Source: Synechococcales cyanobacterium PMM_0002 (lineage in GTDB: Bacteria; Cyanobacteriota; Cyanobacteriia; Elainellales; Elainellaceae). Taken from it: a DNA stretch of 16,070 bases. The DNA lies in NCBI GenBank assembly GCA_949127925.1, contig CASBQX010000113.1, positions 1-16,070 on the forward strand, in the 5' to 3' direction. The notes under the pieces were generated by a model. The model was not told where the DNA came from, did not search any database, and worked only from the letters and a program-made list of their open reading frames with translations. The position numbers were made by a program, and so were the translations under genes. The first letter of the stretch is position 1. Each line of letters starts with the position of its first letter. This document shows positions 1-5,937 of the stretch, one piece after another.

Positions 1-2
1 GT

Positions 3-665
3 GAATATAAGCTGCTATTTCGCTACCTCAAGCTCTTTGGGCTAATGGCCTACATTGAAGGCGATGCCGACCACGGGTTTACCATCACAATTGATGGCCC
101 CACTAGCTTGTTTACCACCAGCACCCGCTACGGGTTAGACATTGCCAAACTGATCCCGGCGCTGCTGCATGTGACCAAGTGGAGCCTCAGCGCCGAATTG
201 CAGATGCGCGACTATGCCGGCGCGCCCAAAACCTGTCGGTTTACGCTGAATTCTACCTGTGATTTGGTCAGCCATTACCCACCCGGCAAGCCCTACGACA
301 GCATGTTGGAATCGGCCTTTGCCGAGCGTTGGGACGCCCTCAAAACGGACTGGGTGCTGGAGCGCGAAGTCGATTTAATTCCGATTCCGGGCAGTGTGAT
401 GATTCCCGATTTTCGGCTGGTGCATCCCTATGGCCGCACCGTGCTGCTCGAAATTGTGGGCTACTGGCGACCCGAATATCTGCGGAAAAAGTTCTCCCAG
501 GTGCGGCAATCGGGCTGCAATAACTTAATTCTAGCAATTTCAGAACGGCTCAATTTAGAAAAAGCCGGGGTGAAGGTCAGTGACACTCCCGCCCAGATAA
601 TTTGGTTCAAAGACAAGCTGTTGCCCAAGGCGGTACTGGCTGCCCTGGAGTCGGAACAGGTATAG
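3..665 (+). CDS. DUF790 family (Bax1-like) nuclease, C-terminal part, 5' end outside window
   Basis: The frame is open from the window edge, and residues in front of the first ATG (position 45), such as FRYLKLFGL, fit the family, so this is the tail of a longer protein and not a 206-residue gene. Family features visible are IDGPTSLF and TRYG, then a nuclease-like core with IPDF, LLEIVGYW and YLRKK, which resembles a PD-(D/E)XK arrangement. DUF790 proteins include archaeal Bax1, a structure-specific endonuclease that partners the XPB helicase; many bacteria, including cyanobacteria, carry the gene beside an XPB-like helicase. The helicase would have to lie upstream of this window and cannot be seen. 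A role in DNA repair is inferred from the family. The stop is TAG at 663-665. The next gene starts 144 bp later; an 8-bp inverted repeat (725-732 with 760-767) lies in that gap without a T tract. Confidence 0.8.
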   Translation, partial: EYKLLFRYLKLFGLMAYIEGDADHGFTITIDGPTSLFTTSTRYGLDIAKLIPALLHVTKWSLSAELQMRDYAGAPKTCRFTLNSTCDLVSHYPPGKPYDSMLESAFAERWDALKTDWVLEREVDLIPIPGSVMIPDFRLVHPYGRTVLLEIVGYWRPEYLRKKFSQVRQSGCNNLILAISERLNLEKAGVKVSDTPAQIIWFKDKLLPKAVLAALESEQV

Positions 666-795
666 CGTCGCTGAGCACTCTCTTTCAATGGCTGTTGCGG
701 AATGTGTAACTAGTCCTATCTGACTAGAGTGGTTGGTCATAATGGCCGAGTAGCGATCGCCACTCTACAAAAAATGTTCCCGGTCTAACGCCCCA

Positions 796-808
796 AGGAG
801 TGTCTCCT
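796..808 (+). promoter_or_regulatory. Shine-Dalgarno inside a short hairpin
   Basis: AGGAG (796-800) is the ribosome binding site for the ATG at 810. It is followed by TGT and then CTCCT (804-808), its exact reverse complement. A 5-bp stem with a 3-nt loop would therefore hide the site. The stem is short and probably only mildly stable, so an effect on translation is an inference. Confidence 0.45.
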
Positions 809-809
809 C

Positions 810-1766
810 ATGAACCGCCAAACCCGCATTTCATTCAAGCCTGCCCTATTGCTCAGCACCTTAATGGGAGGAATGCTCATCACAAGCTGCGCCTCATCCT
901 TAGCACCGTCTGCCTCCATGGACTCTGCTCCGGGTGCCGCCCCGATGGAAGCCGCTGCCCCGCTCGCTGAGTCTGCTGATCTGGCCGCTAAGCAATCGGT
1001 TGCCAATCAAGCCGGGGCTACTGAGGCAGCGGCTGGTGTGCCTCAGGCCGCGCCCAAACTGGTAAAAACTGCCCAGGTCACGCTGACCGTCGATTCGGTG
1101 AAGCAAAGTATTGCCAAGGTCACAGCGATCGCCCGTCAACAGCAAGGCGACATTCTGGGTTTGCAAGATCAAATTCCGCCCGATCAGGGTATCCGCCATA
1201 CCGCTTCATTACAGCTGCGCGTGCCGTCGGCCAAACTAGATGCCACGCTCAATGCCCTGACGGCCTTGGGCACCGTGCAGCAACAGGCAATTACAGCCGA
1301 AGATGTTTCGACCCAATTAGTAGACTTCCAGGCGCGGCTGCGTAACCTGCGCAATACCGAAGCCATGTTGCTCAAAATTATGAACCGTTCTGGTGGCATT
1401 AGCGATGTGTTAAAGGTGTCGCAAGAGCTGAGCAACGTCCGCAGCCAAATTGAACAAATCGATGCCCAGTTTACCGATTTGTCGAATCGGGTAGCGTATT
1501 CGGTGGTGAATGTGAACCTGGAAGAGTCGATCGCCTCCATCCCACCGCAACCGCCGCTAGCTGGCGAACTGCAAGAATCTTGGGAGCAGGCCAGCCATGC
1601 CGTTGGCCAGTTTACCGTCGGCCTGATGAAGCTGGGCATTTGGCTGGTGGCCTATAGCCCTTACTGGTTATTTTTGGCGATCGCCGCCACAGTTTTCTTG
1701 CAGCGCCGTCGTCCCCACACGCCACCCCCCGCTGCCGATCTCGCCGAACCTCCTACCGCTGGGTAA
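810..1766 (+). CDS. DUF4349 domain lipoprotein with C-terminal membrane anchor
   Basis: This 318-residue protein starts with a lipoprotein signal peptide: RQTR, a hydrophobic stretch, then the lipobox LITSC with the acylated cysteine at residue 27. An Ala/Pro-rich linker runs to about residue 80. The DUF4349 domain covers roughly residues 83-260; it contains LVKTAQVTLTV, LQLRVPSAKLD and a likely coiled coil around residues 170-220. One membrane helix (about 276-297) precedes a short basic and Pro-rich tail. The protein would be tethered to the membrane with its central domain outside the cytoplasm. The function of DUF4349 is not established; many members are envelope lipoproteins. The ATG at 810 is supported by AAGGAG 9 bases upstream and by the signal peptide beginning exactly there. 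It appears to be a single-gene unit. Confidence 0.85.
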   Translation: MNRQTRISFKPALLLSTLMGGMLITSCASSLAPSASMDSAPGAAPMEAAAPLAESADLAAKQSVANQAGATEAAAGVPQAAPKLVKTAQVTLTVDSVKQSIAKVTAIARQQQGDILGLQDQIPPDQGIRHTASLQLRVPSAKLDATLNALTALGTVQQQAITAEDVSTQLVDFQARLRNLRNTEAMLLKIMNRSGGISDVLKVSQELSNVRSQIEQIDAQFTDLSNRVAYSVVNVNLEESIASIPPQPPLAGELQESWEQASHAVGQFTVGLMKLGIWLVAYSPYWLFLAIAATVFLQRRRPHTPPPAADLAEPPTAG

Positions 1767-1807
1767 ACGCGCCAGCCAGCTAGTAGTCTGAGGCGTAAAT
1801 CTGCCTT

Positions 1808-1853
1808 CGTAGTGCAGGCTTCCAGCCTGCGCGGGCAAGATGCCCGCCCTACG
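1808..1853. repeat. Palindromic repeat folding as a three-way junction
   Basis: Two perfect 7-bp hairpins lie side by side: GCAGGCT/AGCCTGC (1814-1830, loop TCC) and GCGGGCA/TGCCCGC (1831-1847, loop AGA). They are enclosed by a third stem, CGTAG (1808-1812) with CTACG (1849-1853). Together they make a compact cloverleaf-like fold of 46 nt. Similar GC-rich double-hairpin repeats are scattered between genes in many cyanobacterial genomes, so this is probably one copy of a dispersed family. It lies 42 bp after the DUF4349 gene and could protect or end its transcript, but no T tract follows. Confidence 0.7.
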
Positions 1854-2041
1854 GTAGCTAAACTTGCGCCGTCTTCTACTAGAGATAATTACGCAGGATT
1901 TTCTACCTAATCGTTAATGGTGCGCCATTGTTCGGCAAATTCCTCTAGGCGATCGCCCAAGACGTCAGGGTAGCTTGAAGCATCAGTGTGTCCAGACGCT
2001 GTGGCCATGTGCTTTGCTTCAGGGCTTCTATCCACTTCACA

Positions 2042-2434
2042 ATGCGTGCAATACCGATGCCAAATTTGACTGCTCCTTGGGCGATCGCCCCTCTCTTCCT
2101 GACTCTGGGTAGCATGGCTCTAGCGGCTCCTGCCCCAGCGCTCAACCCTGTGCGCTCTATCCACCCCGTTGAGCGATCAATAATTACAGCCGACACGGTC
2201 GCCAGCAGCCCAACCTGCCCCGGTATGACGACAGGCGATCGCCGGGTGGCCAGTGGTTCCGTTAGCACCCGCTGGGTTTACTGGGTGCTGCAAAATTCTG
2301 CCCGTCGGTATTATGTGACCTACTGGGCGCAGCACGACTGCACCCAATCGCGACAAACCACAGCCTATGCCACCCAGCGAGAGGCATATTCAGCCTTTAT
2401 GTGCCAATACATTCGAGAACGATGTAACCCTTAA
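2042..2434 (+). CDS. Small secreted protein with four cysteines, unknown function
   Basis: I do not recognise this gene. From the ATG at 2042 it encodes 130 residues starting with a likely Sec signal peptide: a hydrophobic run at about residues 11-28 ending in an ALA-type cleavage site near residue 28. The mature part is about 100 residues and has four cysteines (59, 100, 121, 128), enough for two disulfides, plus an aromatic stretch around residues 78-95 (WVYWVLQ, YYVTYW). An upstream in-frame GTG at 1988 would add 18 residues that spoil the signal peptide, so I prefer 2042; an ATG at 2057 is also possible. No clear ribosome binding site precedes any of these starts. The sequence before and at the start also carries an open minus-strand frame that looks coding (see findings). 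It could be a lineage-specific exported protein. Confidence 0.55.
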   Translation: MRAIPMPNLTAPWAIAPLFLTLGSMALAAPAPALNPVRSIHPVERSIITADTVASSPTCPGMTTGDRRVASGSVSTRWVYWVLQNSARRYYVTYWAQHDCTQSRQTTAYATQREAYSAFMCQYIRERCNP

Positions 2435-2535
2435 TGAAACGTTGAGTTTGGGCATAATCCTGGCCTTTCACAATACTTTTAGAACAACTTCTACGGTTAG
2501 TGGATACTAAAGATAGGGTTTGAAAGGCACAGCAT

Positions 2536-3123
2536 ATGATTGGCAAAGCAGAATTGCTGAGAGCGATCGCAGGGACAAATCGCGGCTTGTTGGCCACCGA
2601 TACCGACAGGCAAGCGATTCTGGCGGCGATCGCGCAGCTCGAAGACCGCAACCCCACGCCTCGACCGCTAGAAGCTGCCGACAAGCTAGACGGCAACTGG
2701 CGCTTGCTCTACACCACCAGCCAAGAACTATTGGGCATCGACCGGGTGCCACTGTTAAAGCTGGGGCAAATTTATCAATTTGTGCGGGTTCAGACCCAGC
2801 AGATTTATAACGTGGCCGAAGTGTCGGGCATCCCGTTTTTAGAAGGATTGGTGAGTGTGGTGGCGCAGTTTGAACCCGTTTCCGAGCAGCGCGTTAAGGT
2901 GCGGTTTAACCGGGGAATTTTTGGCTTACAGCGGCTGATTGGCTACCAAGCGTGCGATCGCTTTGTGCAAGAAATTGAAGCAGGCAAAAAATTCACTGCA
3001 TTCGATTTTGCTATTACCCGCGCCGATCAAAAAGGCTGGCTAGACATTACCTATTTAGACGACGATCTGCGCATTGGTCGAGGCAACGTTGGCAGTGTTT
3101 TTGTCCTGACTAAAGTCGCTTAA
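2536..3123 (+). CDS. PAP/fibrillin family protein
   Basis: The 195-residue product matches the plastid-lipid-associated protein/fibrillin family (PAP_fibrillin) over its full length. Typical landmarks are NPTPRPLE, the GNWRLLYTTS motif near residue 53, and the C-terminal ITYLDDDLRIGRGN followed by GSVFVL. Members are lipocalin-like proteins bound to plastoglobules or thylakoids in plants, and cyanobacteria carry homologues. They are linked to lipid binding and protection of photosynthetic membranes, but the ligand here is unknown. There is no signal peptide, which suggests a cytoplasmic or thylakoid-surface location. The start at 2536 has AAAGG 8 bases upstream. The next gene begins 4 bp after the stop, so the two are probably co-transcribed. 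Confidence 0.9.
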   Translation: MIGKAELLRAIAGTNRGLLATDTDRQAILAAIAQLEDRNPTPRPLEAADKLDGNWRLLYTTSQELLGIDRVPLLKLGQIYQFVRVQTQQIYNVAEVSGIPFLEGLVSVVAQFEPVSEQRVKVRFNRGIFGLQRLIGYQACDRFVQEIEAGKKFTAFDFAITRADQKGWLDITYLDDDLRIGRGNVGSVFVLTKVA

Positions 3124-3127
3124 ATTT

Positions 3128-3979
3128 ATGTCACCGTCCCTGCTGCGGCTCTCCCAAGGACAGTTGAATTTGCTAGCAGCCTGCCCTCGCCGCTTTCAGC
3201 ATATCTACCTCGATCAACTGGCGTCCCCCGTTAGCCCAGAGCAGCAAGAGAACATGGCCTGGGGTAACCGATTTCACCTGCTAATGCAGCAGCATGAATT
3301 GGGGCTGCCGCTGACAGAGCTAGAGCTAGCGTCAGAAGCGGACTTGTTTGACGTCGTGCAATCCTTTATAGCGGCTGCTCCAGAACTATTTGGCGATCGC
3401 TCTGCTGCCTTTCGTCCTGCGACCTTTCGTCCAGCTACTTTTCGTCCAGCTACCTTTCGTCAAAGCGAACATCGGCGCAGCTTAGAACTTCAGGGCTACC
3501 TGCTAACTGTTGTGTATGACCTAATGATTTTAGACGCCGAGCACGCGCAGATTTTAGATTGGAAAACCTATGCCAAACCCCAGAATCAGCAGCGGCTGGC
3601 GCAAGATTGGCAAACCCGGCTGTATCGGTTTGTTTTAGTCGAAACGAGTCGCTACTTGCCCGAACAGCTGTCGATGACCTACTGGTTTGTCCGTTCGTCA
3701 CAGCAGGGAGCGATCGCCCTCCAGCCGCAATCTCTGCGGTTTGCCTACAGCGCCGCCGAGCATGAACGCACCCGTCAAGATTTAACGCAGTTATTGAATC
3801 AACTCACAGCTTGGATAGACGGCTACACTGCTGGCACTGACTTCCCCCGAACTGAAGAGCTGCGCGGCACCTGTAACCTCTGCCAATTCGAGCCACGCTG
3901 CCAATGGGATACCCCCAGCAGCTCTAATCCGCTCTCCGCTTGGTCAGATATGACAGACATTGCAGAAGTTGCTATCTAA
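3128..3979 (+). CDS. PD-(D/E)XK (RecB-like) nuclease with Fe-S cluster cysteines
   Basis: This 283-residue protein has the motifs of the RecB/Cas4-type nuclease superfamily: Asp131 in VVYD, the core ILDWKT with Asp144 and Lys146, and QTRLY (Gln162, Tyr166) for the QxxxY motif. One N-terminal cysteine (Cys19 in ACPRRF) and a C-terminal CX2CX5C (Cys249, Cys252, Cys258) match the split four-cysteine Fe-S site of AddB- and Cas4-like nucleases. The usual role of such folds is exonuclease or DNA-end processing; no CRISPR genes or helicase are nearby, so the pathway is unknown. It lies 4 bp after the PAP/fibrillin gene with no strong ribosome binding site, which suggests coupling to it. Residues 95-111 are an unusual FRPAT tandem repeat in the linker between helical and core parts. 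Identity as a nuclease is fairly sure; its substrate is not. Confidence 0.85.
   Translation: MSPSLLRLSQGQLNLLAACPRRFQHIYLDQLASPVSPEQQENMAWGNRFHLLMQQHELGLPLTELELASEADLFDVVQSFIAAAPELFGDRSAAFRPATFRPATFRPATFRQSEHRRSLELQGYLLTVVYDLMILDAEHAQILDWKTYAKPQNQQRLAQDWQTRLYRFVLVETSRYLPEQLSMTYWFVRSSQQGAIALQPQSLRFAYSAAEHERTRQDLTQLLNQLTAWIDGYTAGTDFPRTEELRGTCNLCQFEPRCQWDTPSSSNPLSAWSDMTDIAEVAI
3410..3460 (+). repeat. In-frame 15-bp tandem repeat (FRPAT x3) in nuclease gene
   Basis: Three 15-bp units begin at 3410, 3425 and 3440, each reading TTTCGTCC plus a variable tail, followed by a partial fourth TTTCGT at 3455. They encode Phe-Arg-Pro-Ala-Thr repeats. The unit is a multiple of three, so gain or loss of copies keeps the frame. 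It looks like a recent slippage product. Confidence 0.85.
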
Positions 3980-4049
3980 TTAATCCAGACTAGATTACTG
4001 CTAATATTGCCCTTCCACAGCTCAGTCTATTCGTCAAGTTTTCTATACA

Positions 4050-4065
4050 AAAGTTTGTAAACTTT
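4050..4065. promoter_or_regulatory. Perfect AT-rich dyad upstream of rhodanese gene
   Basis: AAAGTTT, then GT, then AAACTTT forms a perfect 7-bp dyad ending 50 bp before the ATG at 4116. Its length and symmetry suit a dimeric regulator, or it may overlap the promoter region. No clear -35/-10 pair was found around it. Confidence 0.35.
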
Positions 4066-4115
4066 GAGGAATATTGTTACAGTGCAGATAACCCTTCTCA
4101 CCCTGCACCAGTCCT

Positions 4116-4493
4116 ATGAGTAACCTGTTTGGCATCATTCCTACGCCGCCGCCCATACAGCCCAAGTCCAACGTGTATGACCTGAAAGCTCGCCTAGACT
4201 GGGGAAAACCAGCGTTAACGATTTTGGATGTGCGCGATCGCCTGGAGTTTAATGCCGGACACATTCAAGGGGCAATTCCTTTACCGCTGGCAGTATTGGT
4301 CGATCGGGCATTGAGCAGCCTGGATCTAGAGCGCGACTTATACGTATATGGCGAAACTGACGAGATGTCTGCCACTGCCGCTCAGTATTTGTGCACCGCT
4401 GGATACAAAAATGTATCTGAACTGCGGGGCGGATTTCCAGCTTGGAAAGCAGTAGGTTTCCCAATTGAGGCGATCGCCGCTACAGCACCTTAG
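4116..4493 (+). CDS. Rhodanese-like domain protein lacking the catalytic cysteine
   Basis: The 125-residue product is a single rhodanese fold. It shows the conserved ILDVRD (residues 36-41), EFNAGHIQGAIPLPL (44-58) and the terminal LRGGFPAW motif. At the position of the catalytic cysteine, after the beta strand DLYVY, the sequence reads GETDEMSA, so Gly79 replaces it. The only cysteine, in QYLCTAGY, is outside the active loop. Sulfurtransferase activity is therefore unlikely; a regulatory or sulfur/phosphate-sensing role is typical of inactive rhodanese domains but is inference. An N-terminal segment with TPPPIQP precedes the domain. It has its own intergenic region with a dyad (4050-4065) and converges with the fasciclin gene. 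Confidence 0.85.
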   Translation: MSNLFGIIPTPPPIQPKSNVYDLKARLDWGKPALTILDVRDRLEFNAGHIQGAIPLPLAVLVDRALSSLDLERDLYVYGETDEMSATAAQYLCTAGYKNVSELRGGFPAWKAVGFPIEAIAATAP

Positions 4494-4547
4494 ATAAACC
4501 GTTCGGCCTCGCATCCAGATCAAGACCAAAGCAAAATAACCGAAAAA

Positions 4548-4572
4548 GTACCTTATATCGCGAGGTACGTTT
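4548..4572 (+). terminator. Possible terminator of the rhodanese gene
   Basis: GTACCT (4548-4553) pairs with AGGTAC (4563-4568) over a 9-nt loop. An A5 run precedes it and GTTT follows, so it could work in both directions. The stem is only 6 bp and the T tract is poor. A further 7-bp stem, GAAAGGC/GCCTTTC (4584-4590 with 4611-4617), lies just downstream. Confidence 0.35.
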
Positions 4573-4629
4573 GAACGCTCAATGAAAGGCATTTTGGCTG
4601 TTGTTAATTGGCCTTTCCCTAATTTCTAG

Positions 4630-4669
4630 AAAAGCACTTTGGATAATAGCAGCTATGTATCCAAAGTGC
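4630..4669 (-). terminator. Long hairpin, likely minus-strand terminator
   Basis: GCACTTTGGATA (4634-4645) pairs perfectly with TATCCAAAGTGC (4658-4669). The loop itself can continue the helix (ATAG/CTAT around CAG), giving about 16 bp with one bulge. Read on the minus strand, TTTTC follows the stem, which fits a second terminator for the fasciclin gene. No T tract follows on the plus strand. Confidence 0.5.
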
Positions 4670-4690
4670 ATACAAACCTGCGTATAAAGA

Positions 4691-4728
4691 GTGAGGGGTC
4701 GCAGCTACTAGCAGTTGCGACCCCTCAC
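4691..4728. terminator. Strong 13-bp hairpin between convergent genes
   Basis: GTGAGGGGTCGCA (4691-4703) pairs perfectly with TGCGACCCCTCAC (4716-4728) over a 12-nt loop. It lies 36 bp after the stop of the minus-strand fasciclin gene and 197 bp after the rhodanese stop. On the minus strand TCTTTAT follows, a weak U tract. It probably ends fasciclin transcription and may also block read-through from the plus strand. Confidence 0.65.
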
Positions 4729-4764
4729 GGATTTACCGAATTTTAACGCTATCTACGCATTAGC

Positions 4765-5166
4765 TTAGGCAGGAAGCAACACGGTATCGATGATGTGAAT
4801 GACGCCATTGTCAGCAGCCACATCGGGTGTTGTGACGGTAGAGTCATTTACTTTAACGCCATGAGAAGCGTCAATTTTTACAGTTGAGCCTTCAACTGTT
4901 TTCGCCGATGTCAGCTTGACTACATCAGCAGCCATCACTTTGCCAGAAACAACGTGATAGGTCAGGATCTTCTTGAGTTTGGGAAGATCCTTGAGCAAGC
5001 CTTCAACGGTGCCCTTGGGAAGTTTAGCAAATGCTTCATCAGTAGGCGCAAAAACGGTAAAGGGACCTGCGCCCTTCAGAGTTTCTACTAGTCCAGCAGC
5101 TTTAATTGCAGAAACTAGAGTGCTGAAAGAACCAGCATTAACAGCAGTATCAACTATGTCAGTCAT
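4765..5166 (-). CDS. Fasciclin (FAS1) domain protein
   Basis: From the ATG at 5166 this is a 133-residue single FAS1 domain. It carries the family landmarks GPFTVFAPTDEAF (H1 region), LTYHVVSGK with the conserved Tyr-His, and NGVIHIIDTVLLP (H2) at the very end. FAS1 domains are usually adhesion or matrix modules, but this one has no signal peptide, as is common for short cyanobacterial stand-alone FAS1 proteins, so its location and partner are uncertain. The start is chosen because AGGTGA lies just upstream and the family begins at MTDIVDTA. An in-frame ATG at 5250 would add 28 residues with no domain match. It stands alone on the minus strand, with strong hairpins after it and a long upstream region holding repeated dyads. 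Confidence 0.9.
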   Translation of the reverse strand: MTDIVDTAVNAGSFSTLVSAIKAAGLVETLKGAGPFTVFAPTDEAFAKLPKGTVEGLLKDLPKLKKILTYHVVSGKVMAADVVKLTSAKTVEGSTVKIDASHGVKVNDSTVTTPDVAADNGVIHIIDTVLLPA

Positions 5167-5270
5167 AGATTCACCTAGATTTTTGTGTAGACAGCTACAA
5201 GATAACGTATTTTGATAAAAAGGGCAGTTTCTATAAATTAGATTAATCAATTGTGGAGAGAATTCTTGTA

Positions 5271-5483
5271 ATGACGTAGATCAGTAGCTCTCCAGATGAG
5301 AACGATATTTAGCTTCAGATTTTTATCTTTGTTTCCTTGGTCTTGCCTTGTTCTGGCTGTGACCCAATAAGATGGCTTGTTGTCATTTCAAGGTGTTGAC
5401 GTAGGTCACGATCTAATCGACCAAAGCAATCAAGATTGTTGTGATGACTGATACCAAAGAAATCGTATTTTGATCTATGTCAT
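5271..5483. promoter_or_regulatory. Three copies of a TGAC-type 13-bp motif upstream of fasciclin gene
   Basis: The consensus WTGACRTAGRTCA occurs at 5271-5283 and 5396-5408 on the plus strand and at 5471-5483 on the minus strand. The middle copy is a dyad, TGAC-N4-GTCA; the other two are one base off. They lie about 105, 230 and 305 bp before the fasciclin start. This spacing and symmetry suggest binding sites for a dimeric regulator. I do not recognise the motif. Confidence 0.4.
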
Positions 5484-5504
5484 TACCCCAACGAGGTATA
5501 TTAT

Positions 5505-5577
5505 TCAGATTTTTTCTGCTGCGATCGCCAACTTAGAATTACAGATAGGAATTCCGTTCAAGTTGAGAAAAATCTGA
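5505..5577. repeat. Nested inverted repeat, 73 bp
   Basis: TCAGATTTTTTCT (5505-5517) pairs with AGAAAAATCTGA (5566-5577) apart from one extra T. Inside, CAACTT/AAGTTG (5529-5534 with 5560-5565) and GAATT/AATTC (5536-5540 with 5550-5554) continue the helix. A HIP1 site lies in the left bulge. It may be a small transposon-like repeat, or an RNA fold if transcribed. No clear target duplication flanks it. Confidence 0.45.
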
Positions 5578-5626
5578 TAGGGCGATCGCATGCACTAATT
5601 GTGATCATTAGTTCAAATCTGATCGT

Positions 5627-5658
5627 CAAAATGTCTTTAAAACAAAATGTCTGTAAAA
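5627..5658 (+). repeat. Tandem 16-bp repeat, two copies
   Basis: Two adjacent 16-bp units, 5627-5642 and 5643-5658, both read CAAAATGTCTKTAAAA and differ at one base. They are non-coding and AT-rich. A nearby 6-bp inverted repeat, ACTAAT/ATTAGT (5594-5612), is separate. I see nothing else interpretable between 5659 and 5804. Confidence 0.7.
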
Positions 5659-5804
5659 ATGGTTCTACAGTGACCAAGCTTTACAGCTGGACGACTTGGT
5701 TCCTAATCGTTCCTAAACAGAACTATTCCTCAGCTCAAAGCTGTCCCCTTTTGAAACGCTTGCAGGGCTGCTAGGAAACAGTTTCAGGCTCTTTTTATCA
5801 GAAA

Positions 5805-5876
<72 letters not shown>

Positions 5877-5886
5877 AAGATTTTTA

Positions 5887-5916
5887 AATGTATCACGTTG
5901 GCGACAGAGACTACAA
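5887..5916 (-). promoter_or_regulatory. Putative promoter for tRNA-Val
   Basis: On the minus strand TTGTAG (5911-5916) is followed after 18 bases by TACATT (5887-5892), 10 bases before the first tRNA base. The position is right for a tRNA promoter; the hexamers match consensus only in part. Confidence 0.4.
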
Positions 5917-5937
5917 CTTCATCGAGAAGTTTGAGAC

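Noticed and set aside
1184..1639. Long minus-strand open frame (151 residues) across the DUF4349 gene
   Set aside because: It is a shadow of the plus-strand gene, which has a signal peptide, domain match and ribosome binding site; the minus translation has no recognisable family.
1808..1853. tRNA-like cloverleaf
   Set aside because: Although it folds as a three-way junction, it has no anticodon arm of proper size, no T-loop consensus and is only 46 nt.
1988..2041. GTG at 1988 as start of the secreted orphan
   Set aside because: The 18 extra residues contain charged and cysteine residues that would mask the signal peptide, and no ribosome binding site is present.
3128..3979. Cas4 and a nearby CRISPR system
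   Set aside because: The nuclease shares the Cas4-type cysteine pattern, but no repeats with spacers or other cas genes exist in the window.
5167..5250. Longer fasciclin protein starting at 5250
   Set aside because: The extra 28 residues are outside the FAS1 domain, while the ATG at 5166 has a ribosome binding site just upstream.
5505..5577. Insertion sequence
   Set aside because: Far too short to encode a transposase, and no convincing target-site duplication flanks it.
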